Shown piece by piece: positions 31,072-40,095 of a stretch of 64,000 nt of DNA. Below the pieces are notes generated by a model. The model was given only the letters and a program-made list of their open reading frames with translations, ran no database searches and was not told the DNA's origin. A program made the position numbers and the translations under genes. Location: the NCBI RefSeq assembly GCF_008086045.1, contig NZ_VSEY01000024.1, positions 124,001-188,000 of the forward strand. The letters run 5' to 3'. The DNA is from Nonomuraea sp. PA05 (GTDB taxonomy: Bacteria > Actinomycetota > Actinomycetes > Streptosporangiales > Streptosporangiaceae). Each line of letters opens with the position of its first letter. Position 1 is the first letter of the stretch.

Positions 31072-33158
31072 GTCACGTGCGCGTCGAGGGCGCAGGGGTG
31101 CTGGCGGCTCATCGCCGCGGAGGCGGCCCGGCTGTAGTGATGGAACAGGCGGGTGAGCGCGGCGCGCCGATCCTCCTCGGACTCCTCGCGGACGGCCCGC
31201 TCGGTGGCGTGGGCGCGCACCAGTTCGTGGAAGCGGTAGCGGCCGGGGGCGGGCTCCCCCAGCAGGTGCAGCTCCAGCAGCCGTTCCAGCGACGCCGACG
31301 CCCCGGCGACGGTCGTGGACAGCAGGGCGGCGGCGCTCTCCGGCACGATCTCGGCGCTCGGGTGCAGGCCCAGCAGGCGGTAGGCGCGCCGCCCGGCGGG
31401 GGTCAGGTCGCGGTAGGACAGGTCGAGGGCGGCGGCCACGCTGCGCCGGCCCGCGCGCAGCTCGCTCAGCCGTCGCCCGCGCGACTCCAGGCGTTCCAGC
31501 AGGTGACGCACGCTCCAGGCCGGGTGGGCCTGCAGCCGGGCCGCCGCCAGATGGATGGCCAGCGGCAGCAGGCCGCACCGGCGGACCACCTCGGCCACCG
31601 CCTCGCGCGCCTCACGCGCGTCCCGCAACGCACCCGGCACCCCCAGCGTGCCCAACGCCCCCAGCGCGCCCGCCGTGCCCAGCGCGCCCACCGTCCCCGC
31701 CGCCTCCAGCGCGCCCTCCGACGCCGCTGTGCCTCGCGTGCCCGGCGCGCCTGACACCCCCAGCGGGCCCAGGCCGCCCGCCGTGCCCGGCGCGTCCGGT
31801 GCTCTGGGCGCGCCCGCGACGCGCTCGGCGCCGGCGGCGGCGGTGAAGAGGGCGATGGCGTCCGGCTCCGGCAGCACGTCCACCGGCACGGTGCGGGCGC
31901 CGTCCAGGTCGAGCAGCCGCCTGCGGCTCGTGACCAGCACCCGGCACGCTCCCGCGCCTGGCAGCAGGGGCCGGATCTGGTCCTCTCCGGCGGCGTCGTC
32001 CAGCACGATGAGCATCTTCCTGCCGGCCAGCACGCTGCGGTACAGGGCGGCCCGGTCGGCGAGCTGCCGGGGGACGGCCTCGGCGGGCACGCCCAGCAGG
32101 GTCAGCACGCGGCCGAGCGTGCCGGCCGGGTCGCCCGGCGCGTGGCCGTGCAGGTAGCCGAGGTCGTCCGGGGCGCCGGCCGGGGTGTGGCCGTGCAGGT
32201 CGATGAAGAGCTGCCCGTCGGGGAAGGCGGGCGCCAGCCGGTGCGCGGCGTGCACGGCCAGCGCCGTCTTGCCCACCCCCGCCATGCCCTCCACGGCGGT
32301 GACCATCGCCGCCGACGCGTCGCAGATCCCGTCCAGGACGGCCAGCTCCCGCTCCCGCCCGGCGAACCCCGCCACGTCGGCGGGTAGCTGGCGGGGCGTG
32401 GGCCGCGCCGCGCGGGGCACGAGCCGCTCCTGGGTGAGCACCGCGCGGTGGAGCCAGCGCAGCTCCGTGTTGGGGTCGATGCCCAGCTCGTCCCTGAGCA
32501 GGCGGGAGATGGTGCGGTACGCGCCGAGCGCCTCGGCCTGCCGCCCGCCCCGGTACAGGGCGGTCATGAGCTGGGCCCAGAAGCGCTCCCGCAGCGGATG
32601 CTCGGCGGTCAGCGCCCGCAGCTCGGCGGTGAGCGCGGCGTGCTCCCCCGCCTGGAGGTCGGCGTCGATGCGGCGTTCGAGCACCTGGAGGCGCTGTTCG
32701 GCCAGCGGCGGCACGTCGATCCTGTGCAGTGTGTCGGACTCGACGTCCGCGCAGGCGGGCCCGCGCCACAGGCGCAGCGCCTCGTGCAGCAGCCGCCCCT
32801 CCTGCTGCCCGGCGTCCGCCGCGTGGTCGGCCTGCTGGACGAGGTGCCGGAACTGGAGCAGGTCGAGCTGGTCGGCGCGCAGCCTGGCGAGGTAGCCGCC
32901 GGGCTCGGTCTGGATCAGCTCGCCCAGGTCCAGCGACTGCCGCAGGCGTGCCACGTTGGTCTGCAGGACCCGGCGCGGGTTGCGCGGGATCCGCTCGTCC
33001 CACAGCCGTTCCGCGAAGTGGTCGACGGTGACGACCTCGTTGGGGCGGAGCAACAATGTCGCGAGAACCGTCCGGATCTTGCCGCCGGGCACAGCCGTCC
33101 GCCGCCCGTCGCGGAATACGGCGAGAGGGCCCAGCACCGAGAACCGTACAACGATCAC
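31041..33158 (-). CDS. SARP-family regulator (BTAD plus NB-ARC ATPase), AfsR-like
   Basis: This is a 705-aa transcriptional activator. Residues 1-90 are the OmpR-like winged helix (VRFSVLGPLAVFRDG, KIRTVLATLLLRPNEVV). Residues 95-245 are the bacterial transcriptional activation domain (FWAQLMTALYRGGRQAEALGAY). An NB-ARC module follows (Walker A VEGMAGVGKTALA, LIVLDDAAGEDQI, RVLVTSRRRL). Within the ATPase half, about 60 residues of Gly/Ala/Pro-rich repeats interrupt the domain. GTG 33158 has GAGGA 10 nt upstream; a GTG at 33167 is closer to that box. SARPs usually activate secondary-metabolite genes; here the LLM/P450 group downstream is a possible target. It lacks the TPR tail of full AfsR. 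Confidence 0.88.
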   Translation of the reverse strand: MIVVRFSVLGPLAVFRDGRRTAVPGGKIRTVLATLLLRPNEVVTVDHFAERLWDERIPRNPRRVLQTNVARLRQSLDLGELIQTEPGGYLARLRADQLDLLQFRHLVQQADHAADAGQQEGRLLHEALRLWRGPACADVESDTLHRIDVPPLAEQRLQVLERRIDADLQAGEHAALTAELRALTAEHPLRERFWAQLMTALYRGGRQAEALGAYRTISRLLRDELGIDPNTELRWLHRAVLTQERLVPRAARPTPRQLPADVAGFAGRERELAVLDGICDASAAMVTAVEGMAGVGKTALAVHAAHRLAPAFPDGQLFIDLHGHTPAGAPDDLGYLHGHAPGDPAGTLGRVLTLLGVPAEAVPRQLADRAALYRSVLAGRKMLIVLDDAAGEDQIRPLLPGAGACRVLVTSRRRLLDLDGARTVPVDVLPEPDAIALFTAAAGAERVAGAPRAPDAPGTAGGLGPLGVSGAPGTRGTAASEGALEAAGTVGALGTAGALGALGTLGVPGALRDAREAREAVAEVVRRCGLLPLAIHLAAARLQAHPAWSVRHLLERLESRGRRLSELRAGRRSVAAALDLSYRDLTPAGRRAYRLLGLHPSAEIVPESAAALLSTTVAGASASLERLLELHLLGEPAPGRYRFHELVRAHATERAVREESEEDRRAALTRLFHHYSRAASAAMSRQHPCALDAHVTRPATTGRGR
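31617..31800 (-). repeat. Low-complexity Gly/Ala/Pro-coding minisatellite in the SARP gene
   Basis: Nine-base variants of CCCAGCGCG and CCCGCCGTG recur throughout, encoding ALGTAGALG-like runs inside the ATPase domain. Length is a multiple of three throughout, so the frame is kept. Confidence 0.7.
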
Positions 33159-33475
33159 AACGCCCACTTCCTCTGTGTGGCTCGATCGAGGGGGCGGCCG
33201 TGCGGAGCAGGATCGTGCGAGGCGCCGCGGCGTGGTGGCGGCACTGGCCGGCGCGATGATCGGCCCCCGTGGCCGCGTGGTCCCAAGGCGCGGCGGGGCC
33301 GGTGACGTTTGCCCCCGTGAACTTTCATTATCCCCGCTCTCAACAAAACGTTCGAATATGGCAGCGAACCGACCCCAAACCGTTATTGACACGGAGTCGA
33401 CCACGCGGTGAACGCCTTCTCGAAAACGAATTCCGCTCGGACCGAAAGGCAATGCGTCCCGTTCCGCGTAATGGC

Positions 33476-33492
33476 ATTCCATGTCACGGAAT
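33476..33492. promoter_or_regulatory. IclR-type half-site pair, distal
   Basis: ATTCC-ATGTCAC-GGAAT, arms of 5 bp around a 7-bp centre. It lies 35 nt upstream of the TTGACA at 33527. GTTCCGCG, a third half-site, is 15 nt further up. Confidence 0.45.
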
Positions 33493-33575
33493 AAGGCCGG
33501 GACGCCGCGACCCGCCTCCCGCCCTCTTGACACACTCTTCGCGGCAGTGGTCTCCTATCGCCAGTTCGGAACGAC

Positions 33576-33592
33576 GTTCTGCGATACGGAAT
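33576..33592. promoter_or_regulatory. IclR-type operator before the GH4/GH135 operon
   Basis: GTTCTG-CGATA-CGGAAT matches the TTCYG-N5-CGGAA shape of the sites at 45139 and 45928. Its reverse complement starts ATTCCGTATCGC, which is identical over 12 bases to 45118-45129. It ends 11 nt before the leader ORF. Confidence 0.6.
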
Positions 33593-33603
33593 GAGGAGCA
33601 TCC

Positions 33604-33642
33604 ATGGAACGCCCCCTCTCGACGCCCGGACCCCGCGGGTGA
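33604..33642 (+). CDS. 12-codon leader ORF coupled to the dehydrogenase gene
   Basis: It reads MERPLSTPGPRG and stops at TGA 33640-33642, which overlaps the GTG start of the dehydrogenase (GTGA). A GAGGAG box lies 5 nt before its ATG, while the dehydrogenase GTG has none of its own. The ORF therefore probably brings ribosomes to the operon by termination-reinitiation. No residue run suggests an attenuator. The alternative is that an ATG at 33591 starts a longer dehydrogenase, but that ATG lies inside the operator. Confidence 0.45.
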   Translation: MERPLSTPGPRG

Positions 33643-34583
33643 AGGCGCTCGTCTTCACCGGGCCGGGTGTGGTGGAGCCGCAGGACGTGCCGGAGCCCGA
33701 GGTGGCCCGGGGCGAGGTCCTCGTGCACGTGGTCACGTCCGGGATCTGCGGCAGCGAGCTGCACGGCGTCAAGACCCCGGGCTTCCGGGTGCCGCCGCTG
33801 GTCATGGGGCACGAGTTCGCCGGGCGCACGGACGACGGGCGCGCCGTGACGGTCAATCCCATCCTGTCGTGCGGCGAGTGCGACGTGTGCGCGGCCGGGC
33901 TGCGCAACGTCTGCAGGAACCGGCGGATCATCGGGGTGCACCGCCCCGGCGCGTTCGCCGAGCGCGTCGCGGTGCCCGCCGCCGCCGTGGTGCCGCTGCC
34001 GGACAGGCTCGGGTGGACGGCCGCCGGCGTGGTCGAGCCCGCCGCCAACTCCGTGCACGCCTGGCGGCTGGCCGGGCGCCCGTCCGGCGCCAGGGTCGGC
34101 GTGCTCGGCGCCGGCGCGATCGGGCTGACCTGCCTCCAGGTCGCGCTGTCCGGCGGCGCCGCCTCGGTCGAGGTGGCCGACCGCGCCCCCGACCGGCTGG
34201 AGATCGCCACCCGCCTCGGCGCCTCGGCCGCGGGCCCCGAGCTGACCGGCGAGTACGACGTCGTCTTCGACGCGGTCGGCGCCGCCGCCACGCACGAGCA
34301 GTCGGTCGCCCGCCTGCGCCCCGGCGGCGTGGCGGTCTGGCTCGGCCTGGCCGACCACGTGTCCGGCTACGACGCCGCCGACCTGGTACGCGGCGAGAAG
34401 CGGGTGCTCGGCTCGTTCGCCTACGACGACGCCGACTTCGCCGCCGCCATCGGCCTGGTCGCCGGCTGGGACCTGAGCTGGGTCGAGACCTTCCCCCTCG
34501 CCGAGGGCGCGCAGGTCTTCACCGCGCTGATGAACGGCCGCACCACCCCCGTCAAGGCCCTGCTCACCCCGGAAGGAGCGTAG
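33639..34583 (+). CDS. Zinc-dependent medium-chain dehydrogenase (sugar/polyol type)
   Basis: This is a 314-aa NAD(P)-dependent alcohol dehydrogenase. GICGSELHGVK holds the catalytic-zinc Cys, MGHEFAG the His/Glu pair, and CGECDVCAAGLRNVC the four Cys of the structural zinc. VGVLGAGAIGLTCLQVA is the Rossmann glycine motif. The first residues match the family start VKALVFTGPG, which supports GTG 33639, coupled to the leader ORF. In a sugar operon it probably oxidises a sugar or polyol hydroxyl, for example of galactose or a derivative. It is the first full gene of a seven-gene operon. Confidence 0.82.
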   Translation: MKALVFTGPGVVEPQDVPEPEVARGEVLVHVVTSGICGSELHGVKTPGFRVPPLVMGHEFAGRTDDGRAVTVNPILSCGECDVCAAGLRNVCRNRRIIGVHRPGAFAERVAVPAAAVVPLPDRLGWTAAGVVEPAANSVHAWRLAGRPSGARVGVLGAGAIGLTCLQVALSGGAASVEVADRAPDRLEIATRLGASAAGPELTGEYDVVFDAVGAAATHEQSVARLRPGGVAVWLGLADHVSGYDAADLVRGEKRVLGSFAYDDADFAAAIGLVAGWDLSWVETFPLAEGAQVFTALMNGRTTPVKALLTPEGA

Positions 34584-34585
34584 CG

Positions 34586-35881
34586 ATGGCCCGCATCGTC
34601 CTGGTGGGCGCCGGCAGCATCACGTTCGCCAAGAACCTGCTGTCCGACATCCTGACCTTCCCCGAGCTGTCGGAGTCGACCGTCGTGCTGCACGACATCG
34701 ACCGGGCGCGGCTCGGCACGGCCGAGGCGATGGCCAGGTGGATGGTCGCGGAGCTGGGCATCGGCGCGAAGGTCGAGGCGCACGCCGACCGCAGGGCCGC
34801 CGTGGACGGCGCCGACTACGTGATCAACGAGATCGCCGTCGGCGGCCTGGACGCGGTCAGGCGCGACTTCGAGATCCCCGCCGCGTACGGCGTCCGCCAG
34901 ACGATCGCCGACACCCTCGGCATCGGCGGCATCTTCCGCGCGCTGCGCACGATCCCCGTCATGGTCGGCATCGGCGACGACCTGGCCGAGCTGGCCCCGC
35001 GCGCCACGCTGTTCACCTACACCAACCCGATGTCGATGATCCCGTGGTCGGTGTACGCGGGCACGGCGTTCAAGAACGTCGTCGGCGTCTGCCACGCCGC
35101 CCGCGACACGCAGAAGACCCTGGCCAGGATGGTCGGCGTGCCGGAGGAGGAGGTCTCCTTCCTCACCGCCGGCGTCAACCACCAGGCGTTCGTGCTGCGC
35201 TTCGAGCGCGACGGCGAGAACCTCTACGACCGCCTCGACGAGCTGATCGCCCAGGACCCCGAGCTGGCCCGCCGGGTGCGCGTCGAGGTCTACCGGAGCT
35301 TCGGCTACTTCCCCACCGAGTCCAGCGAGCACGGCTCGGAGTACCTGCCGTGGTTCCTGCCGCACGAGGAGGAGGTGTCGCGTTACCGCATCCCGGTCGG
35401 CGTCTACCTCGGCTGGCTGGCCGACGGCTTCGAGGAGTACGAGACGTACCGGCGCTCGCTCGAAGAGGGCGGGGGCGTGCCGATCGAGCGCGGCGAGGAG
35501 CTGGCGTCGCTGGCCATCCACTCGATGGAGACGGGCACCCGCCGCATGATCCACGGCAACGTGCGCAACGGCGGGCTGATCTCCAACCTGCCGCGGGAGG
35601 CCACCGTCGAGGTGCCCTGCCACGTGGACCGCGCGGGCGTGCAGCCGGTGCGGGTCGGCGAGCTGCCCGCCCAGGTGGCGGCGCTGAACCGGACGTTCCT
35701 CAACGTCAGCGAGCTGACCGTGAAGGCGGCGCTGGAAGGCCGCCGCGACCACGTCTACCAGGCCGCGCTGCTCGACCCGAACACCTCGGCCACGCTCCCG
35801 GTCCGGAAGATCCGCGAGCTGGTGGACGACCTGATCGCGGCCCACGGCGACCTGCTACCGGAGGGAATCAGGAATGTGTAG
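34586..35881 (+). CDS. GH4 alpha-galactosidase (MelA-like)
   Basis: This is a 431-aa NAD- and Mn-dependent glycosidase of family GH4, cytosolic. IVLVGAGSITFAKNLLSDIL is the NAD-binding Rossmann strand. TYTNPMSMIPW, VVGVCHA (metal Cys and His) and FLTAGVNHQAFVLR (Asn-His metal site) match the alpha-galactosidase branch, with Cys rather than other residues at the metal site. It oxidises C3 of the sugar transiently and removes terminal alpha-galactose. ATG 34586 has GGAAGGAGC 6 nt upstream. It would split imported alpha-galactosyl oligosaccharides. It overlaps the amidohydrolase gene by 8 nt. Confidence 0.88.
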   Translation: MARIVLVGAGSITFAKNLLSDILTFPELSESTVVLHDIDRARLGTAEAMARWMVAELGIGAKVEAHADRRAAVDGADYVINEIAVGGLDAVRRDFEIPAAYGVRQTIADTLGIGGIFRALRTIPVMVGIGDDLAELAPRATLFTYTNPMSMIPWSVYAGTAFKNVVGVCHAARDTQKTLARMVGVPEEEVSFLTAGVNHQAFVLRFERDGENLYDRLDELIAQDPELARRVRVEVYRSFGYFPTESSEHGSEYLPWFLPHEEEVSRYRIPVGVYLGWLADGFEEYETYRRSLEEGGGVPIERGEELASLAIHSMETGTRRMIHGNVRNGGLISNLPREATVEVPCHVDRAGVQPVRVGELPAQVAALNRTFLNVSELTVKAALEGRRDHVYQAALLDPNTSATLPVRKIRELVDDLIAAHGDLLPEGIRNV

Positions 35882-36926
35882 CCCGGATCTGCCCCTGTCC
35901 CGTTACCGGCCGGTCTCCCAGCTCCAGGTCGCGGTCCACGAGGTGGACCGCGCCCGGATGCCGGTCGTGGACGCGCACATCCACCTCGGCCGCTGGCTGA
36001 CCGAGGACGGGAGCTGGATGGTCAAGGACGTCCCTGCCCTGATCGGGCTGATGGACGAGCTGAACCTGCGCGGCATGGTCAACCTCGACGGCCGCTGGGG
36101 CAGGGAGCTGGCCGAGAACCTCGAACGCTACGACGCCGCCTACCCGGGCAGGTTCGCCACGTTCTGCCACGTGGACTGGTCGCAGACGGCCGAGCCCGGC
36201 TTCGGCGAGCGGCTGGCCGCCCAGCTCACGCGGAACGTGGCGGAGGGCGCGGCGGGGCTGAAGGTGTGGAAGGACGTGGGCCTGCGGGTCCGCGACGACC
36301 GGGGCGAGCTGGTCATGCTCGACGACCCGCGGCTCGACCCGCTGTGGGCGGCCGTCGGCGAGGCGGGCATCCCGATCGCGCTGCACACCGCCGACCCGGT
36401 GGCCTTCTTCCAGCCGGCCGACGAGCGCAACGAGCGGCTCGAACTGCTGGCGGCCCGGCCCGACTGGAACTTCTCCGGCCCGGAGTTCCCGCCGTTCGAG
36501 CGGCTGATGGAGGCCATGGAGGCGATGATCGCCCGGCATCCGGCGACCACGGTGATCGGCGTGCACGCCGGCTGCTGGCCGGAGAACCTGGCCTTCGCGA
36601 GCCGCCTGCTGGACACGTACCCGAACTTCCGCGTCGACATCGCCGCACGCATCGCCGAGCTGGGCCGCCAGCCGCGCGCCACGCGCGCGCTGATGCTGCG
36701 CCACCCCGACCGGGTGCTGTTCGGCACGGACGAGATCCCGCCGGACCGGGAGATCTACCGCATCCACTTCCGGTTCATGGAGACCGACGACGAGGCGTTC
36801 GCGCACTCACTCGACGACCCGCCGCCGATGGGCCGCTGGACGATCTCCGGCCTCGACCTGCCCGAGGACGTCCTCCAGCAGGTCTACGCCGGCAACGCGC
36901 TGCGGCTCGTGCCGAGGCTGGCATGA
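35874..36926 (+). CDS. Amidohydrolase-2 family metal-dependent hydrolase
   Basis: This is a 350-aa TIM-barrel hydrolase of PF04909 type. VVDAHIHLGRW holds the first HxH metal pair, GLKVWKDVGL the strand-4 region, IALHTADP a later His, VIGVHAGC another, and LFGTDEIP the catalytic Asp. Relatives hydrolyse lactones (such as fuconolactone) or decarboxylate aromatic acids. In this sugar operon a sugar-lactone or N-acyl-sugar role is plausible. ATG 35874 follows GGAGGG at suitable spacing and overlaps the GH4 stop. Its own stop overlaps the permease gene by 4 nt. Confidence 0.75.
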   Translation: MCSPDLPLSRYRPVSQLQVAVHEVDRARMPVVDAHIHLGRWLTEDGSWMVKDVPALIGLMDELNLRGMVNLDGRWGRELAENLERYDAAYPGRFATFCHVDWSQTAEPGFGERLAAQLTRNVAEGAAGLKVWKDVGLRVRDDRGELVMLDDPRLDPLWAAVGEAGIPIALHTADPVAFFQPADERNERLELLAARPDWNFSGPEFPPFERLMEAMEAMIARHPATTVIGVHAGCWPENLAFASRLLDTYPNFRVDIAARIAELGRQPRATRALMLRHPDRVLFGTDEIPPDREIYRIHFRFMETDDEAFAHSLDDPPPMGRWTISGLDLPEDVLQQVYAGNALRLVPRLA

Positions 36927-37852
36927 CCGCGACGCTCACGCGCGCCGGGCGGACCCCGTACAAGCCCGCCTTCAAGCACAGCGCCGAGGGCGGGCAGGGC
37001 CGCCACGCCGTGCTCTTCCTGCTTCCGGCCCTGATCGGGTTCGCCGTGTTCTACATCTACCCGAGCGTGCGCGGCCTGTGGTTGTCGGTCACCGACTGGA
37101 ACCTGCTGTCGGAGCCGGAGTTCGTCGGCCTGGACAACTACGCCGAGCTGGCCACGGACCCGCTGTTCTGGAAGGCGCTGCTGCTCACCGCCTACAACAC
37201 CGTGCTGAACCTGGCCGGCCAGATCACGCTGGCGCTGCTGCTGGCCGCGCTGATGCATCGGCTGACCAAGTCGGTGGTGCTGCGCGCCACGCTGCTGCTG
37301 CCCTGGCTGGTGCCGAACGTGGCCACCGCGCTGCTGTGGCTGTGGCTGCTGGACGCCAACCTCGGCTTCGTCAACCAGCTATTGAACGCGATGGGCCTGC
37401 CCACGCACGGCTTCTTCAACGCGCCCGCCGAGGCCATGCCGAGCGTGGCCGCGGTGACCACCTGGGCCTCCGTCGGGTACGTGGCGCTGCTGCTGTACGC
37501 GGGCATGCTGCAGATCCCCGCATCGGTGTACGAGGCCGCGGCGATGGACGGCGCCGGCGAGGTCCGCACGTTCTTCCGCGTCACGCTGCCGCTGCTGCGG
37601 CCCGTGCTCGCGCTCGTGCTGGTGGTGTCGATGATCGGCTGCTTCCAGATCTTCGACACGATCGCGGTGGCGACCAGGGGCGGCCCGGTCAACGCCACCA
37701 AGGTCATCTACTACTACATCTACCAGGAGGCGTTCACCCACTTCCGGATGGGCTACGCGGCGGCCATGGCGCTCAGCCTGGTGGCGATCCTCGGCGTGCT
37801 GACGTTCGTGCAGATGCGCCTGATGCGCGCCTCCGACTCGGACCTCGGATAG
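36923..37852 (+). CDS. Sugar ABC transporter permease 1 (MalF-like)
   Basis: This is a 309-aa permease of the CUT1 carbohydrate ABC family, with six predicted membrane helices. The EAA loop reads YEAAAMDGAGEVRTFFRVTLPLLRP, the contact for the ATPase. The N-terminal 30 residues are cytoplasmic and basic. It overlaps the amidohydrolase stop (ATGA), so translation is coupled. No ATP-binding gene is in the operon, as in many actinomycetes where one MsiK ATPase serves several sugar porters. Confidence 0.9.
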   Translation: MTATLTRAGRTPYKPAFKHSAEGGQGRHAVLFLLPALIGFAVFYIYPSVRGLWLSVTDWNLLSEPEFVGLDNYAELATDPLFWKALLLTAYNTVLNLAGQITLALLLAALMHRLTKSVVLRATLLLPWLVPNVATALLWLWLLDANLGFVNQLLNAMGLPTHGFFNAPAEAMPSVAAVTTWASVGYVALLLYAGMLQIPASVYEAAAMDGAGEVRTFFRVTLPLLRPVLALVLVVSMIGCFQIFDTIAVATRGGPVNATKVIYYYIYQEAFTHFRMGYAAAMALSLVAILGVLTFVQMRLMRASDSDLG

Positions 37853-37865
37853 GGAGGAACCCGAC

Positions 37866-38735
37866 ATGCGCGCAGGCCGGATCGCCGCCTGGACGGTGCT
37901 GGGGCTGGCCGTCCTGGTGACCGTGTTCCCGTTCTACTGGATGGTGCGCACGGCGCTCACCGACGCCCAGCACCTGTTCTCCGACAACTTCTCGCTGTGG
38001 CCGCAGCACTTCACCTGGGCGAACTTCAAACGCGTGCTGGGCCTGTCCACGTTCGCCGAGGCGCAGGCCGCCGGCGGCTCGGGCGCCTCCCTCGACTTCC
38101 TGCTCTACCTGCGCAACTCGATCGTCTACACGGCGGTCGTGGTGGCCGTGCAGACGCTGTCGTGCGCGATGGCCGCCTACGCGCTGGCGCGGCTGCGCTT
38201 CCGCGGCAGGGAAGCGCTGTTCTCGGCGTTCGTGGCGGCGCTGATGGTGCCGCCGATCTTCACGCTGCTGCCCAACTTCGCGCTCGTGCGCAACCTGGGC
38301 CTGCTCAACACGTTCGCCGGGCTGGTCGCGCCGATCCTGCTGATGACCCCGTTCACCGTCTTCTTCCTGCGGCAGTTCTTCCTGTCGCTGCCGCGCGAGG
38401 TCGAGGAGGCCGCCGTCATCGACGGCGCGGGCGTGTGGAGCGTGTTCTGGCGGGTGGCGCTGCCCATGTCGCGGGGGCCGCTCATCACGATCGCCATCAT
38501 CAACGGCGTCTACGCCTGGAAGGACTACCTCTGGCCGCTGCTCGTCGGTCAGGACGAGAGCAGCCGGGTGCTCACGGTCGCGCTCGGCGTGTTCCTGCAG
38601 CAGTCGCCGAACGCCCGCCCCGACTGGACGGGCCTGATGGCCGGCTCGACCCTGTCCGTCATCCCCGTCCTGCTGCTCCTGCTGGTCTTCGGCAAGCGGC
38701 TGGCCAACTCGCTCAACTTCACCGGCATCAAGTAA
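37866..38735 (+). CDS. Sugar ABC transporter permease 2 (MalG-like)
   Basis: This is a 289-aa second CUT1 permease with six predicted helices. The EAA loop is VEEAAVIDGAGVWSVFWRVALPMSRG, and the ending NSLNFTGIK resembles the usual GLTAGAVKG tail. It is separated from permease 1 by 13 nt, with a GGGAGG box before the ATG. It pairs with permease 1 and the binding lipoprotein downstream. Confidence 0.9.
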   Translation: MRAGRIAAWTVLGLAVLVTVFPFYWMVRTALTDAQHLFSDNFSLWPQHFTWANFKRVLGLSTFAEAQAAGGSGASLDFLLYLRNSIVYTAVVVAVQTLSCAMAAYALARLRFRGREALFSAFVAALMVPPIFTLLPNFALVRNLGLLNTFAGLVAPILLMTPFTVFFLRQFFLSLPREVEEAAVIDGAGVWSVFWRVALPMSRGPLITIAIINGVYAWKDYLWPLLVGQDESSRVLTVALGVFLQQSPNARPDWTGLMAGSTLSVIPVLLLLLVFGKRLANSLNFTGIK

Positions 38736-38747
38736 AGGACCCCCCAG

Positions 38748-40079
38748 ATGTCCCGCAAGACCCTTCTGACCCTTGTCACGCTCGTCTGCGCCACCTCGGC
38801 GTGCGGCGGCGGCACCGACGCGCAGGCGGGGCCCGTCGAGCTGAACTACGTGATGTGGGTCGACAGCCAGGTGCCCGCCTACAAGCAGTGCGCCGACGCC
38901 TTCACCAAGAAGAACCCGAACATCACGATCAAGCTCAGCTCGGTGGCCTGGGCGCAGTACTGGCAGAACCTCACCACGCAGGTCGTCTCCGGCACCGCCC
39001 CCGACGTCTTCCGCGACTCGGTGGCGTACTACCCGCAGTTCGCCAGGAACGGCCAGCTCCTGGACATCAGCGAGTACGTCGAGCGCGACAAGGTGGACCT
39101 CGGCCAGTACCAGAAGGGCCTGGCCGACGTCTGGGTGCGCGACGGCAAGCGGTACGGCCTGCCGCTCGACTGGGACACCATCGGCGTCTTCTACAACCAG
39201 GACCAGGTGAAGGAGGCCGGCCTCGACCCCGCCGGCTTCTCCGGGTGGACGTGGAACCCGAAGGACGGCGGCACGTTCGAGAAGGCCATCGCCGCGCTCA
39301 CCGTGGACGACAAGGGCCGCAGGGGCACCGACCCCGGCTTCGACAAGGAGCACGTCGCCGTCTACGGCATCGCCCCCGACTACAACACCGGCGCGCTGGG
39401 CCAGACGGGCTGGGCCGCGTTCGCGGCCGGCAACGGCTTCAAGTACCTCGACAAGAACCCGTTCGGCACCAAGTACTTCTACGACGACCCGAAGCTGGCC
39501 GAGACCATCGACTGGTTCGCGAGCCTGATCAAGAAGGGGTACGCGCCGCCGTACGACAAGCAGTCGGCGCTCGGCGGCGACGCGGTGCTGCAGGCGGGCA
39601 AGACCGCGATGGTCATGGCCGGGTCGTGGATGGCCAAGCCGTACCTGGACAACAAGGCGCTCAACCTGGCGGTCGCGCCGCTGCCGACGGCGCCGCTGGG
39701 CCGCAAGTCGCCGATCAACGGCGTCTCCGACGCGATCTACGCCGGCACGAAGCACAAGGAGGAGGCGTGGCAGTGGGTCAAGTTCACCGCCTCCGCCGAG
39801 TGCCAGGACCTGATCGCCGCGACCACCGAGGTGCTGCCCGCCATCACCACCTCCTCCGACAAGGCGCTGGCGGCGCACGAGGCGGCCGGGCGGGACGTCA
39901 AGCCGTTCGTGGAGGAGGCCAAGGCCGCCGACGGCACGTTCCTGCTGCCGGTGACCGACAACGCCGACAAGATCAACGAAATCATGGACGCCGCGATCTC
40001 GTCGGTCCTGCTGGGCACCGCCGACGCCAGGACCGCGCTCCCCAAGGCCAACACCGAAGTCAACGCGCTGTTCCAGTAG
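38748..40079 (+). CDS. Sugar ABC transporter binding lipoprotein
   Basis: This is a 443-aa extracellular solute-binding protein of the CUT1 type. The signal peptide ends in lipobox TSAC, so it is lipid-anchored. The mature part has VMWVDSQVPAYKQCADAFTKKNP at the first lobe and GTAPDVFRDS at the hinge; GLPLDWDTIGVFYNQDQ and the Trp-rich AWQWVKFTA are typical of oligosaccharide binders. A Pro-rich segment follows the ATG at 12 nt after permease 2. It sits after the permeases, which is unusual since the binding protein often comes first. The ligand is probably an oligosaccharide released by the GH135 enzyme downstream. Confidence 0.9.
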   Translation: MSRKTLLTLVTLVCATSACGGGTDAQAGPVELNYVMWVDSQVPAYKQCADAFTKKNPNITIKLSSVAWAQYWQNLTTQVVSGTAPDVFRDSVAYYPQFARNGQLLDISEYVERDKVDLGQYQKGLADVWVRDGKRYGLPLDWDTIGVFYNQDQVKEAGLDPAGFSGWTWNPKDGGTFEKAIAALTVDDKGRRGTDPGFDKEHVAVYGIAPDYNTGALGQTGWAAFAAGNGFKYLDKNPFGTKYFYDDPKLAETIDWFASLIKKGYAPPYDKQSALGGDAVLQAGKTAMVMAGSWMAKPYLDNKALNLAVAPLPTAPLGRKSPINGVSDAIYAGTKHKEEAWQWVKFTASAECQDLIAATTEVLPAITTSSDKALAAHEAAGRDVKPFVEEAKAADGTFLLPVTDNADKINEIMDAAISSVLLGTADARTALPKANTEVNALFQ

Positions 40080-40095
40080 TCAAGAAAGGGTGCAC

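Larger units (their letters stand above)
33159..33603. other. Intergenic regulatory region between the SARP gene and the GH4/GH135 operon
   Basis: This 445-nt stretch holds no convincing gene. It is notably lower in GC from about 33320. Reading left, GATAAT at 33327-33332 could be a -10 box for the SARP gene. Reading right, TTGACA occurs at 33386 and at 33527. The second has a weak TCTCCT -10 box 18 bp on. Two IclR-type sites follow (33476 and 33576). Confidence 0.6.
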
